In this document: positions 29,939 through 43,070 of the stretch, in pieces | How the letters are laid out: every line of letters starts with the position of its first letter | Numbering within the stretch: position 1 is the first letter of the stretch | DNA from: Acholoe squamosa | Taxonomy: Eukaryota; Annelida; Polychaeta; Phyllodocida; Polynoidae | Direction of reading: 5' to 3' | Length of the DNA stretch: 64,000 bases | Assembly (NCBI GenBank): GCA_949317995.1 | Contig: OX439050.1 | Span: forward strand, 17,252,061-17,316,060 | Notes under the pieces: model-generated | What the model was told of the DNA's origin: nothing | The model's input: the letters and a program-made list of their open reading frames with translations, nothing else | The model's database searches: none | Program-made: the position numbers and the translations under genes

Positions 29939-30369
29939 AAGTGTCGTCATGATGCTCAGATCTCCGAGTCGACTGACCAATCAACATTACTGCATGTCGA
30001 TCTTCTGGAGGTGAATCACTCATGTACACAACACTGGCGAGTTACTCACCACGGTTACATCAGTGCATCACGATGTCAGATGGGCTGAACGCGTTAATGC
30101 ACGTGTATTCTTAGAGGGCTACATGACCCAGGTATTATTGGTTGAAGTGTACACAAAACCGCCTGACACGACATCAGTATAAATTGGTGTGAAATCGGCA
30201 TTCCCTCGGAATTCCTTAGATGACAATCTGGCAGTCACTCTCAATTTCTTCTTATTCATCTTATTGGCACAATTCAGTTATTCACAAAGATATACACGTG
30301 TACTTGTACCTTGGTTGGGCCAATGGTCAGTGTGAGTTTTCTGGTAGTCTTGATTGTCCCGCTGCTGAG

Positions 30370-30552
30370 TGCCCATTGATAGCATGATGCATGATTGCAT
30401 CAGTCGTAGGTGTCGTATACCTAAATCAACACCCTATGCATCCCTCGTCACCAATGCATCCCTTCTGTCTTAGCGAGGCTGCATTATACGCATCATGGCG
30501 ACCAATAGACTAATCATGTAAATTTATGAATTAGGGATCCTGAAAGGTTTAA
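30370..30552. mobile_element. TTAA-foldback family, strongly diverged fragment
   Basis: GTGCCCATTGATAGCATGATGCATGATTGCATC and GGCTGCATTATACGCATCATGGCGACCAATAG keep the family order. The ends are lost apart from GAAAGGTTTAA. Confidence 0.4.
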
Positions 30553-31347
30553 GCATCATGACAATCACTGAGTCACTGCTGAATGGGTCGGGAGGATGTA
30601 TCTGTTCAGCGCCAGTGAGTTACTTACAGTTACACACTGATTTTGTGGGAGTCTAATGTAGGGCTTATTTTTACAACAACATAAATTGAGGTCCTGGGTC
30701 ATCCTGCTTCTTAAATTCCTATTTTGTGTAAGGGAAATACATATAAAAAAATATTCCAAAGTGGCCACAGGTGTCTTTAATAGTGTGAATAACACAGCCT
30801 GATCTCAGGCTCAGAGATCTTAATTTACAGCCAATGCTGCCATACAGAGATACAACTTTAGTTCCAAATTCGCTCACTAGGTGACTCGTGTGTGCAGCTG
30901 CTACATTCTGCATGCCCCATTCCGTCCCGGGACAGGAGACCGTGCGGGACCGTGCGTGCTGACGGGCTGTGGTCGGGGAGGGGCGGGGAGGGGAGTGTAT
31001 GGGCCGTGGTCAGTGTACAATATCTATTGGCTGGAAGCGGCTTTGGAGCTGGTTCTGGCGACACACACTGATAAGAACTGATAACATGGGACCAGCATGT
31101 CCCTGGAAGTTGGTGTTACCCAGGGACAAGGTACCCATCATGGTATGTTTTATCAGTGGGGTTTACCTCAACCAGCAAAATTCAAAATGGTGGACCCACA
31201 GGACGTCCATACTAAGCCCTATACATGGGGTGGGGAAGGGGTCATGCTGAGTGATACACAAGGGGCATGTTTGTGAACAGTACGTCCAGCAGGCTTCTAC
31301 AACAGTCATACAAACCACCATGCTGTGCACCATACAGATCATATTTA
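30553..31347. other. Non-coding stretch with a GC-rich patch
   Basis: About 30900-31020 is GC-rich with a GGGGCGGGG Sp1-type box near 30978 and an inverted CCAAT box (ATTGG) near 31025. A promoter is possible, but no exon is seen next to it. Confidence 0.25.
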
Positions 31348-31600
31348 ACCCTTCATGGGTCTTACCATGCCCAGTGCATGTTAACAGATGCATGAATGCA
31401 GCACTGGTGAGTAACTCGCCAGTGCTGCATTCAAGCATCATGCTGTTAGAGGGTTGATACATTCCCTGCATGGGGACCAGCGTACCGGTAGTGCTAAAAT
31501 GCAGTGCTGGTCAGTAGACTCCACCTTGGGCTCGCTAGTACAGTATTCCTGCTCCATTTGTGCATCATGACGATGAAGAATCCTGGGGGCATCATATTGC
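31348..31600. mobile_element. TTAA-foldback family copy, right end worn
   Basis: TTTAACCCTTCATGGGTC starts the copy. The hairpin GATGCATGAATGCAGCACTGGTGAG / CTCGCCAGTGCTGCATTCAAGCATC at 31389-31440 is nearly perfect. The second hairpin (AAATGCAGTGCTGGTCAG…) has lost pairing. Confidence 0.65.
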
Positions 31601-32737
31601 CCTTCTTATGTTTCTTTTTTTTTCGTGTTTTTTTACATTGAAATATGACCTACATCGACCTTCATGCACAGATTCCTGAAAGAAACTGATAGGCTAGTGT
31701 CCCATTTCAACAAATACATTTAGTTGATATTGAATTGGATGATTGAATTAGAATTGAATATCTGACATCTGATACCATTATTGCAAAAGGCAGCCATCCT
31801 GTGAACATACCACACAAGCTTTATCTATAACTTTGTATTCCATAAAGATAAACTAAATTAATGCTTCAATGCTATACACGTGTATTGGGGATATAAGAGA
31901 GCAGATTTATTTGTGGATAATCTACAAGATTAAGAGGGTGGGAAATTATTAGGAAATTCAGAGGCTGCAAGCTGCAAATGACCTGGTTCTATGGGGATTG
32001 TACCCTTCCACCTGCCCCTACCGATGTTTATTAACTTACCCCCACCCCCACCCCCTCCCAGGCATACATACTTAGTATAGAAGTTGACAAGACAATACAG
32101 TACATTACCCACAGAGAATCAGGTAGACATTGTACCCCCATGTCATCTAACAGACCCCCTATGAGGCAGGTGTAGTTTATACCACAGGTATAGGATGCCA
32201 GGCAGAGACAATGCAAACTAGGCTTAGTCACATGATGACAGCGTGACCCATCCCCCTGAGGTCTTCTGTTAATTGGTGACACATGTACAGGGTGAGAAAT
32301 TGGCAGGGAGTGGAAGGGAAGGAGGATATGGGCATGGGACTACATCGGAAGGGGTCGGAAGAACACTATATGACCATAAAGGCCGACATGCATATATTAG
32401 CCTACCTAATATTCTTAATATAGGGCCTATGTTACATCCTACATGTATACAGCCGGGGGGGGGGGCTAAATATTGAAAAAGGGAAAAATATGGAAGAAAG
32501 AGCCCATCAACCGCCCTCTAAAGTAAAGGGAGATGGTAACATAACGTTTTCCCAAGCTACCCCCGCTCACCCCAAAGGTATGGACAATTTGGGAATAAGC
32601 CATGCCGCCATTGTTCTATGATCATCGCATGCATACCACCAAGACTAACCACACAGGTAGAGGCAGAAGGATCTAGATTGCCAAGAATCACCTCTTATTC
32701 TTTTGATCCCCCAAGCTCACCCCTTTGCCCTATAGCT
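31601..32737. other. Non-coding stretch
   Basis: A T-run near 31615, C-rich sequence near 32040 and a G-run at 32455. No exon or RNA gene recognised. Confidence 0.3.
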
Positions 32738-33192
32738 TAACCCTTTAAGGACCACCATGCCTCCAGGTTCAAGTTCTGTTGCCGCATGCAGAATATCGCC
32801 ACCATGCAAAATGTTTCCAGTGTTCTCCCAACAGACTTTGCAGCCTCTAAACCATAGGCCTATCCATGGTGCTGGGATTGCTAGAAGAGTGATAAAGTTT
32901 GCTTAATCTCGAAACAAATAGTTTTTCTTTTTCTTTGAAAGGAAGAAACCATGATAATATCCCTCTCCTCTTATAGAAATTGAAGAAACAACAACCCTAA
33001 TGATACTGCCCCTACGCCGTAGAACTATGATTAATGTAAGGTGTAACTTGAATTTCCGTGGAAACATTTCTCACGGAGCGACATTTTGCATACTACACAT
33101 GTCACCAATACAATGCTGGTGAGTCTACTGGCCAGCACTGCATTTGTGCATCACACCAACCCTCTGAGAGTGTATCAATCCTGTACGGTTAA
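32738..33192. mobile_element. TTAA-foldback family copy interrupted by another repeat
   Basis: The left end TTAACCCTTTAAGGACCACCATGCCTCC is at 32738. The hairpin CACCAATACAATGCTGGTGAG / CCAGCACTGCATTTGTGCATC and GGTTAAC are at 33103-33192. Between them, about 32940-33035 repeats the core of the 23.4-kb MITE (CCCTACGCCGTAGAAC shared exactly). Confidence 0.5.
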
Positions 33193-34199
33193 CCCGACTT
33201 CATGAGATATTAATGCTTCTATGAATTTGACCCATCGACACAGTGCAAAAATGCAGTCCATGGGAATAGACTTACTAAAGTCTGTACCGTATTCACGCAA
33301 CATGTCAACCAAGGGACAGCACTATAGAGGGTTGTACACCCCCCCCCCCCCACCATCTCTAATAGACGCCCACCTAGCGTCTCCTCCAGTGTCCTTGTAT
33401 ATATTGCCATATGTCTTAATTGTCTCCTACGTCTGGAAATTCCACACCATGTATTAGTCAAACCCCGTCATAGACGCCCTGTCAGCAATAGCCTTATAGG
33501 GGGGGGGGGGGGGGGGTTCTGAATGATGATACTTTTGGCCATTAGATTCATGCAGAAGCACTCAGTGTGGTAGCTATAGAGGATTAACTTAGAGACACTC
33601 AGTCATATCACATGAGAAGCCTTGGGGTGGATAAATTAATGCAGGTACACCTACATTGGGTCTAGATAGCCTATGGGAATGGATGATATCACCATAGAAC
33701 ATCGGCCCTAGGCCTGGACCATGTTCTATGATATCACAAACTTGACTGGCTTGGGTAAGCTAGGGATAGGCATAGGCTATAAAACCTACCCTAAAGGAAA
33801 ATCAATGTTTTCCTAGGAAATTAGCATAAAGTGACTAAAGCAAATCTATCCAGTTATAGGCGTTATTGAGATTTTCTACCCTTAGGGATAGGTATTAAGG
33901 AATAGGGTTGGAGGACGGGGGGGGGGGGGGCTCAAGAACATTGTTCCAGGTCGTGCCTTTTCTTCACATTCCAAGACAAGACCTGAGACCCCGAGGCCCC
34001 CATTTGATCCAACCACAGCAAGGTCTAGAATAGAATCTCTAATCTGATAGGACATAAATCTTACCCCACGACAGAGGGCTATTAAAACCAACTAAGACTC
34101 AGTCTAAAGCAGGCAAGCACCCTCCCATCCACCCCTTCCCCACACCACCCATCACCACCCCTTCACCACTGCAGCCCTCAGTGTGGCTGGAGGCTAGCT
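33193..34199. other. Non-coding stretch with homopolymer runs
   Basis: A C-run near 33340, a G-run of about 17 near 33500 and another G-run near 33919. No exon seen. Confidence 0.3.
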
Positions 34200-34284
34200 C
34201 ATTTACATATTCATGACCTCATTATAATATCCTGGCGCAGGCAGCTACTGGCCCGGCCGTGGGCTCTTCAGTACACAGTTAGAT
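34200..34284 (+). promoter_or_regulatory. Core promoter candidate for the 34.3-kb exon
   Basis: A TATA-like TATAATAT lies at 34223-34230, an Inr-like TTCAGTAC near 34267 and an ATATGGCGGC YY1-like site over the start codon. Sequence composition turns GC-rich from 34230. The cap position is not determinable here. Confidence 0.4.
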
Positions 34285-34375
34285 ATGGCGGCGTCGGGGA
34301 GGTACGGGCCCCACAGGCCGCTGCTTTTACTTGGATTTATCTGCGGATTTTTACGGTTTTGCAACGGACACGAAG
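34285..34375 (+). CDS. First coding exon of a secreted or membrane protein gene (partial)
   Basis: The ATG opens 30 codons plus one base and then meets a consensus donor, G|GTAAGT, at 34376, so the exon ends in phase 1. The peptide starts MAASGRYGPHRP, has a hydrophobic core LLLLGFICGFLRF and ends CNGHEG: a typical signal peptide with basic n-region. A phase-1 break just after a signal peptide is common in extracellular modular proteins (EGF, Ig, FN3). The mature protein is not in view and I cannot name the gene. Intron 1 probably extends through much or all of the remaining window. The ATG sits in a weak-to-moderate context (AGATATGG). Confidence 0.65.
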
Positions 34376-36984
34376 GTAAGTGTATGCCTAGTATCCATAC
34401 CAATGTGTATGTGCAGTTTAGAGGCTGTTACGGCAGGATTATCTGAGATCTAGAGGATTGTTTATCATTGTGACAAGCGAGAGGTAGCCGCCTGCCTCAG
34501 TGGAGTGTGTTGGGACGATCGGCCCTGGCCTGGGAAAGTGTTGTGATGCGGGGAAGCAGTAGCCCAAGGAATTACCACCCAAACTACCGAGGTATTGAGG
34601 ATTGTACGCAGTATGAGGATGCCTACCCATCTACCACCTCCCCCTGAATGCACAAGGGAGCTATACGTGTATATGGATGTGTATTACAATGATATATAGT
34701 GGAGGAAAGGCCTGTGATTTGAAGCTGAGAGAGACCAGACGAGACCGGTGAGAGCCCTGGGTCTACCCGGGCCCTGCCCCACCACGTCCCGTCAAGCTGA
34801 CAGACCGTGCCCGGGATAGGCGCTACAGCTGCTCCCTAAAATAAAGCATCTCACTACACCCAGAGCCAGAGCCAGAGCCCGCATAGTCCCCCATACTCCT
34901 ACCAGCAAGCCTCTTCAATCGGACTTTCAATTGATGTGTTTATTCCTCAGGGATATGTATCTAGTCCATCCTAGAAAACAGCAGGATGTAAGGCTAGACT
35001 ATCATGTTCATATTCCTGTGCACTTTCTCTACCCATTAGGCCACAGTATCATATACAGTCTACATATAGTTTAGGCTATAGGATTACATACCCAATCACC
35101 CAATGACTGGGCCATACTTTAGTCTTGGCATACATAAGATTACATACACAAAGGATAAAGCCAGGGCTTGGAGCCAGATCTAAACAAAATTAATGTATTC
35201 TGGCCTATAAATGGAATAGCCCCCAGCCTAATGTTTCACACATTGAATTTGATATCCCATACATATCTTTAGACCTAGATATGAAGGATTTGCCCTACAA
35301 CACATTGTCATAGGCCTTGTTTAATAGCGCTTATTCAAGCCCGGGTATTCAAGTCAATCATTATCAATGTACATTATTCCATTTAAAGGCTTAAGCATTC
35401 ACTAATGTATGGATCCGAATCACTTTAGTAGTAGAGCAATCACTTTTTGTGATTGATCCTAGATTGTTCAAGTATTGGAAATGCTCATGTGACTGCTATT
35501 GCAAAAAAATGGAACTTTTACCCCCCCCCCCCCCGATCCCCCCCCCCAATCAGAATCCGCCTAGCAGCTACTACTGAGCTAGCTATGGTATGATAAAGAC
35601 AATACATCATCTGCAGTAGTGAATGTATAATAGACCATAGTGCTAGAGATCAAATAAGACACAGTCTGACTACAGTTCTAAGCCTCTTATAATACTGTCT
35701 CTATTTATTTTCTGCACTGCCGCCTTCAGCACTGTTCTATGACAGCAAATCTCCCCCCCTCCCTCCCCCCAACACTCAGAGTCTCGGAGAGACAGTAGGA
35801 ACTATTGCTCCTCCTGATACTCCCATGATGCTCTCCTATTGTCAAAATGAACCACCTCTCTAGTCTAGTGTTGCAGTTACACAGTGTTAGCCTTTAGCCA
35901 ACCCAGGCAACGGTTCTCGGTTCTAGACCCTCCCAGCACTGGAACAAGAGAGAAGAAAACAGCAAATGCCGAGAGAAGAAAACAGCAAATGCTGAGACAG
36001 ATAGGGGTGTGAGTTTATGTAGAAGGGTGCGGCTTGTACACGAGGTATTTCCCTGCATTGAGGGATTTTTGTCCATTATTTCAAAGCAAAGCGTGTGGTC
36101 AGTGCTGGAGGAAAATAACCCCACATTAACGTCTTTTCCCCCCAGCCTTGCTGACAGTCAGACAGCATGAGATGACAGCCTCAGTCAGTAGCAGTGAGAT
36201 GAGTTGATGAGAAGGGTGGGTTAGATTAGAGCCTACACTACAGTACAGGCAGGTCTCTGACACCGTGATGGGGGTGGACTGTGGCTGTACTTCACCACAT
36301 GTCTCCTTCTCTAGGGCCAGAGGTCTGCAAATTTTATTAGGGGACCCAAGGAATTAACATATTATGTGGCTCTGTTACCAAGAGATGTTCCCCACGAACT
36401 CAGTCAACTCACTTCAGTTGTTTCAAATCTGAAACAAATAGATCTACTGGTAGGTTGGTTTCATAAAGACACCTTACCCTATTAAGCTTGCCCATAGAGT
36501 GTACATGACGTCTAGCCTCCATGGCTTACCTCTTCTTTATCTTATATTAATATTATGATGAGCCAATATGAGAGGAATATTTGTCAAAATAAGGGAGCAT
36601 ACATAGATCAAAATCAATTGTGTTAACAAAGAAAATGTATACTTCCAATTATATAAATAAAGAAAAGGTTTACTTCCAGCTTCCATATGACAAATTCAAC
36701 CACACCAAGCCTATTGGTATCCTAAACCTTAGAGACGATGAAACTCAATATAAATAAGTTGATTAGAGGCCGGAGCCTGCGTGCCTGAGACCCGGCCTCT
36801 CCTGCAGCATGCCCCGGGCAGTACGCCCGGAGGGGGCCGTAGATAGATAACCTGGCTGTTGCTATCCCCAGGCGGTTGTGAGGGTGTCATATCCAAGCAC
36901 AAGACCAGTCGTCCCTAGGGCCTAGTCCTTCCCACAGCTTATTTATTATGTTTTGTTATGCTTTTTTCTTTCTAAATATATCGT
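34376..36984 (+). other. Probable intron 1, no exon seen
   Basis: Starts with a GTAAGT donor. Contains C-runs (35521-35534 and 35755-35770) and a short direct repeat at 35945-35995 (GAGAAGAAAACAGCAAATGC twice). No exon with both splice sites was convincing. Confidence 0.4.
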
Positions 36985-37142
36985 CTCTAGTGAGTAACTT
37001 ACCAGTGCCGCATTCATGCATCATGCTGATCTTACAGGGGCTGATACACTCCCAGAGAGTCGGCATGATGCACCAATGCAGTGCTGGCGAGTAGACTCAC
37101 CAGCACTGCATTGGTGCATCATGACGACCAAGGACTTTTAGG
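36985..37142. mobile_element. TTAA-foldback family, internal hairpin half
   Basis: The hairpin GTCGGCATGATGCACCAATG … CATTGGTGCATCATGACGAC at 37057-37128, with AGTGCTGGCGAG / CTCACCAGCACTG inside, is nearly perfect. It is preceded by the right half of the other hairpin and GGGGCTGATACACTCCC. Confidence 0.7.
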
Positions 37143-37370
37143 CCTGTTGCGGCCCACAAAGGGGCAACTACTAGACCCTCCTGTGGCTTGCTACACCAGA
37201 CCCTCCAGTGGGTTGTTTGGAGGAGTCTGGAGTTTCCAGGTGGTGAAAACTAGAACTGGGATGGAGACAGTTGTCACTCCACACCCACACGGCCTCCATC
37301 AACGTACTACTAGTCTACACCATACACTATTCACAATATAATACTGTACAACCACGCCTATAATAGTATA

Positions 37371-37575
37371 AGGCGCACTCCCCGGGGCGCACTCTGACTC
37401 TGGCAGGGAAGTATAAGCCGCACTTTTAAGCTGAGAAGTTTGCCATTCATTACTTTAGTTTATAAATGTAAAACCTCTGGTTTAAGCCGCACCCTGGCTT
37501 CAGTCTGGTCCTATAAGCCGCACCTATGGTCTGCAGTGTGTTTTAGGCCTCGGCTTATAAACTGCGGTAGTATAT
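37371..37575. mobile_element. AAGCCGCAC-type MITE, worn copy
   Basis: Repeated TATAAGCCGCAC blocks in the middle and a mirrored CGGCTTATAAACTGCGG end. It is the same family as 38328-38545 and 46887-47118. Confidence 0.5.
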
Positions 37576-38327
37576 AGTACTAGCACTGAGCTCCCTATGT
37601 AGACTCTAGTCTACAACAAGCCAATAGTATAGGGCACAGTACAAGCTGCGCACGCACCCAGGGTCAATGAGTGTGTGACGTCACCACCCAAGGGGTGTAT
37701 AGTATAGGGCACAGTACAAGCTGGGACTTATACAAGAGGATAAAGACAACAATAGACTGTAATGTGATAGACGTAAGGTCAGGTTACAGTAAAAGGTATG
37801 GGACATTTACAGAAAGCTGGCAGACGGCTTTTGGCCACGGATTCTCGTCCCTACCCTGGCCGTCTGCATACCCTAGGGTGGTGTCGGAATATTCTATTGT
37901 TGTGTATTCTGGGTCTGGTATCAAAGAGTGAAGCAGTCATAAGATGAGATATATAGAGTTTTCCAAACCATGGTCAGTGGATTTTGCTAGCCAAAATGGC
38001 CAGAGTAAACCTTATTCAGGCCCAGAAGTAGGGTTTTCTTAACATTAATTTTAAAAAAACCAAAAAAACAACCAGTCCATATACTGGTAACAATACAGCT
38101 AATACCAAGGCACTATGTTTCAGAAAAATTGATTCTTCTTTTGACTGCAATACCTTTGGAGTTTTGTCTTTACCGAGTCTGAAAGTGGCTGGAAGCTGAA
38201 ACCGCCCACAGCAGTCAGTCCACTGTCCCAGATACCTGTGTATTGGTGACAGTAACACAGGGTTAGTATTAGGTATAGCCCAGGTGTGGATCCTCCCAAA
38301 TACCATAGACAATGGAGTACATAGCGT

Positions 38328-38545
38328 TACCGTAAAAGCCCACATATAAGCCGCACCCTGAGTTTGTGAGGAAGCTATACACTAGTTTTTAAATATAAAG
38401 CTATAGAAAATGTCTGAGGTGGTCATCATTTCTTACTAAAAGCTTTATATGTATAAACCCTAATATAAGCCGCACCCTGACTTCAGGAAGACCTCTAAAC
38501 TGGTCTATAAGCCGCGGCTTATAGGCGGGGGTTTTACTGTACGGT
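38328..38545. mobile_element. AAGCCGCAC-type MITE, clear copy
   Basis: The left end TACCGTAAAAGCCC…TATAAGCCGCACCCTGA is mirrored by GCCGCGGCTTATAGGCGGGGG then TTTTACTGTACGGTA. The middle repeats TATAAGCCGCACCCTGACTT. It is a non-coding terminal-inverted-repeat element; superfamily not certain (no clear target duplication). Confidence 0.65.
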
Positions 38546-38718
38546 ATAGACAGAGTTAGAGACCCAGTCTCCCCCAGTCCCCTCTGTAGTACTGCAGCCT
38601 CTCTCCTCACTGACTTAAAATAAACACAAACACTTGTCTATTGTTATGTAGTGAGGAGGCCAGGTGACAAGAAGGATGGGGCTACTTTTTACCTCCATTT
38701 ATAGAACAAGTATCCCCT

Positions 38719-38835
38719 ATAACCCTTCAAAGGCCACTAATGCAGGAATGCATCATGCCCATTGGTCCAGTGTATCAATGAAGTGCTGGCTTAACAGATG
38801 CACCTTGTTGGACTCATCATGCTGACCCTCCAGAA
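38719..38835. mobile_element. TTAA-foldback family, left-half fragment
   Basis: TAACCCTTCAAAGGCCACTAATGCAGGAATGCATCATGCCC and TTGGTCCAG-ATCAATGAAGTGCTGG. No right end. Confidence 0.5.
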
Positions 38836-41800
38836 GGCTGAGAAGCAGGTGTATGCCTGTATGAACGAAACCTTCTGCATAAATGTAGACTGACTCCAGA
38901 AAATGCATTAAGCCCAGAGATATGAAGGCGAAGGGGAATAATGAATGTAGTCACTCTGTGGCCATAGAGCAATAGTTTATGGAGGTGGTGAAGGGGGGGG
39001 GGGGCTACATAACCTCACACGACACAGTGATGCCTTCTCACCTACTGAAATACTTCATCTTTCACGATGTGGCGAGGTGTCACTGTGGCAATATTACATA
39101 ATACTGCAGTTTCTTCTCTGGTGTTCATCAGGCTGTGCTGAAATGAAGCTTGTTTTCTTAATGTACCCATTAATCTTACATGAGGCCATGGTGTTTTAGG
39201 ATGAGAAATTTACCCCCTAGGATTGCCTAGAATAGGCTTGTGCTAAGTTGTAGACTCGGCTTGTGCTAAGTTGTAGACTCTTTGATGAGAGTGACCCTGG
39301 TCAGTTCATGGATGCTGCACATTGTATATCCTACTACTGTATATGTTTCCACAATAGCAACAGGTGCAAAAAGCCACCTCATCCCCAAACTCAAGCCCCC
39401 CCCCCCCACACACACACACACTCAGACCCCGGTCCTTGACACAGCCCATCAGTGGACAGTGGACACTCAGCAGTGGTCTCTTCTGTACATAGCAATTAAC
39501 CTACTGACCAAAGTGACCAAAGTGACTGCCCATCCTCCTCCCCCACCATCCCTCATCCCCAGTCCCCACTACCTGTGGTCCTCTTAGTGCAGACTGTCTG
39601 ATGAGACTACTGTGCACTGCCCAGCTGTTACCTGGGTATATAGGGGGGTGTAGTATATATATATATGGTGGTCTCAAGTACTCTAGTTGTAGCAAGCAAA
39701 CCCAGTCATCAGGATGCTGAATACTGGAGACAGTGATGCTAGAGTAGGCCTTTCTCTGCTCTTTCATTCATCTGTGCAACAAGTTTGAGGGGTTCCATGA
39801 AAATTGTGGACATAAGATAGGTGCTAAGGTAGAATAAGTTCCACTCTGATTGAAGAAGAAGAAAAAAAAATAACTTCACCCCCATCTCTAGAAAAATGGT
39901 CCCTTTTCCTAGGAATATTAAGAGATCCTGATGGAAAATAGAACTGAAAAAGAAAAAAGAATAAGATAATTTGAGAAATATTTGTGATAATGGTAGTTTT
40001 ACCAATGTGATTAGGTGGGTGGTTGGAGTTGTGGGTACACATACATTAATGGTAGGATAATGGCCAGGTGGGGGCAGGGCTATAGTCAGTAGTCCTGTAT
40101 AGAAGTGACACTGACAGCTCTGTGGTATAGGGGGTAGGTAGGTATAGAGGTTAGTTAGTGTGGTATGCTAATGTACAGGTAGGTAGTGATGGAGAGGGTA
40201 ATATACACAGACAGCACTGGGGGTGGTGGGTGGGGGTGAGTGCTTCCCCCCTCCTTTCCACCCCTCCAATACCCCATCTTAAAAAGGGTCTTAACCTTAT
40301 CTTTTCTGCCCTCTTTGTGAGTCTGGAGCACCTGTAAAATACATGAGCGCAGACGCACATGTAATCCTGTCCTTGATGTCTAACATAGTTTTCTCACCAT
40401 GAATATGACATTGCCCCCTCTCCCTTTCAGAAAGAACTGGGGGCGTACTATGGGGGGGGGGGCTTGATTCAATCCAACCCCCCAACCCAAACACACACAA
40501 ACACATCCTGTTATCTGTTGTACAAAAAGTTGCACATCCCTCATGTTAGACAATGGGGGTGGACAGAGATGGACGGGCTCCTTCCACGTATACCAACCCA
40601 GGCAGTCTGACCAGAGATTAGTAAAAGCTTTCTCTAGGCTGACCAAGCAGTCAGATCCTGATACTGACAAACCAAGGGAGTGCATTAGACACAGGGGCAC
40701 GAGCAGTGGGAGCTGATTTTAGGGGAGGGAACAGTCCTCTCTGTGGCTTACCACTAGACAGGTAGACCTATGTGTATACCACACAGAAGTTCTAGGCACA
40801 TGAACAGAATTAGCGTTTGTATGAGGTTGAAAATTATATAAAAAAGTATACTGCTCAACGCAATAACTCGAACATTCAATAACATTCCCCATGTCAAATT
40901 TGAGGTTAGAATATGTCCACAGTAATTCTTATTCATCAACGTTGACGTTACGTCATAGATGGTCTTACTTCTATTCGCAGAATCTTACCCCAAAGTCCCC
41001 AAAATTTTCTCTTTTAAAGAAAATTTGACCTTTTGGTGACATCAGACATTCTGCACTGATTTGACCTTGAGGGGGACGTCTAATGACGTTGACACTAACG
41101 TCATGACGTCACGCACGTCCAGACATCAGACTGTTTGACTACATTGATGGTCCCCTCCCCCTACTCACCGTCACCCCTCGTTAATATGACATTAAGGATG
41201 ACCCTAGACAGACCCCGGATGTGCCATTAAGGTACTAGTATAAAGGGGTGTTTGTGGGCGGGGGTCAGTCTAAAGTCATCCAGCCAGTCAGGTGTAACCA
41301 TTGGGGGGTTAAAGTGTCAAAGTCTAGTCTAAGACATTGCGAAATGTTGAGGTCAAGTGCTATTGCAATATTTGTAGCCAAAAAGCCTTTTGCTTTCCAT
41401 CAAAATGATGATGACTTCACACTAGATCGTACCCTCTGCAGTTGACAAACTGAAGTCTGTATGACAGTATTACTGTCTGTCTGAAACACATGGATTCATA
41501 TTTGACAGACATGATAACTATTTTCTGTATGATGAAGATCTTATGCAGACCTTTTTATAGCACCTGCTAAATACAACCACTGTTTCAGTGGCAGTCACAT
41601 TGACAAAAGTATGAATTTGCCTGTTTATGGTACATTCCTCCATGGTTACATGTGATTATGAATTCCAAAATAAAAAGTACTTTCAGTTTTACTCAGGATA
41701 TTGACTTGGGTACATTCAGCCCTTGTTGACCCTGAGTTAGTGAGTAGACTACCCCGACCATGATGTGACTATACATGCAGTCAGAGACCTGTCACCTAAC

Positions 41801-42822
41801 AGGAGTGGTATAGAAGGTCCCTGATACAGTCACTTTGTGTGATGTGGGTTCTGTATATAAGGGTTGATGGTGGACACATGGTTATCGTGTTCTGATGTCT
41901 TCTCCATCTGTCTACTAACAACCCTGCTTAGACACCCCCCTCCTCCTCCAAGGTGTCCCACTGAAGGATCTGACCCCATACCCTCTACAGCCTGGGCCTT
42001 GTAAGAGAAACAAAACAAAAGAGATCTGCTGTTTTGGAACTTACTAAACTGCACCAGAGTAAGATGAATGAGGTTTAAAAAGAAGAAAAAGAAAAGAAAG
42101 TCACATCCTTTTTTACCTAAATATAATTTTCGAAAGACACTTTGGAAGATTCTTTTGAGGTCTTAGGCTTAATATGGTTGGCCTACTAGTACCCAGAAAC
42201 ACACTAAACATTTTGCAAGTCCTGACCCTATGTATACCCACATAACCTCACGTCCAGACCCCCCCCCCCACCCACAACCCTCCCCATCCCCTTTCCTACC
42301 GCTCCTTCCTCCAGTGCCCATGACCTTTGAGTGCCTCAAACTCCCTCAATGTTATTGGTTCCACCCACATACCTAATTATTGAGCACAGTCAATACCGGG
42401 ATCAATACCTCACTTAGAGTTGGACAAGAATAGTAGAGTAGGCAAGAATAGTAGAGTACTACCATCCTTGGTAAAGGTCTGTATACATGCTACCAGTATG
42501 TCAAAGTAAGAGCGCTGGTCTCAAATCAGTGTCAGGACTACAGTGGCATTACATGTGATATTGAAGGTACACTGTCAACTATAGCACTGGTCGTGAGGAA
42601 ACGCAAGAGGTACAGCCAAGTTGAAATTGATATATAAAGTGCTCAGGCCCAAGGCCTTACCCTCTCCTCAGATATCAATTAATGGTGTGGATCATGTTAG
42701 GAACTAGAGCAGTGGTGACTCTTAACTTTTAGCATGAGGCTAATATCATCAATATTGTACCTCACGTGTGAGTGTGAAGTAGGATGTCATATACAGGTGT
42801 TGTACAGGTGTTATATAGACTG
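38836..42822. other. Probable intron, no exon seen
   Basis: Tandem duplication at 39234-39282 (GGCTTGTGCTAAGTTGTAGAC twice), C- and CA-runs near 39398 and 40490, TA repeat near 39655, one TGACGTCA at 41104-41111. ORFs are short and without family features. Confidence 0.3.
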
Positions 42823-43070
42823 GTAACCCTTTAAGGGTCGCTGATGCAGGAGTGCATCATGCCCATTGGTCGTCATGATGCACCAATGTAGTGCTGGCGA
42901 GACTGCTCGCCAGCACTACATTGGAGCATCATGCCGACCCTACGGGAATTTGTGTAGGCCATAGAGGGTCATGATTTACCAATGCAGTGCTGGCGAGTCA
43001 AATTCATTTGCGCATCATGACGACCAAGGAACATGAAACTGGAATAGCACGTGGACCTTTAAAGGGTTAG
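42823..43070. mobile_element. TTAA-foldback family copy, near full length
   Basis: GTAACCCTTTAAGGGTCGC left and CCTTTAAAGGGTTAG right. A perfect internal hairpin, CATGATGCACCAATGTAGTGC + TGGCGAG / CTCGCCAGCACTACATTGGAGCATCATG, lies at 42874-42930. The second hairpin is partly deleted. Confidence 0.85.
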
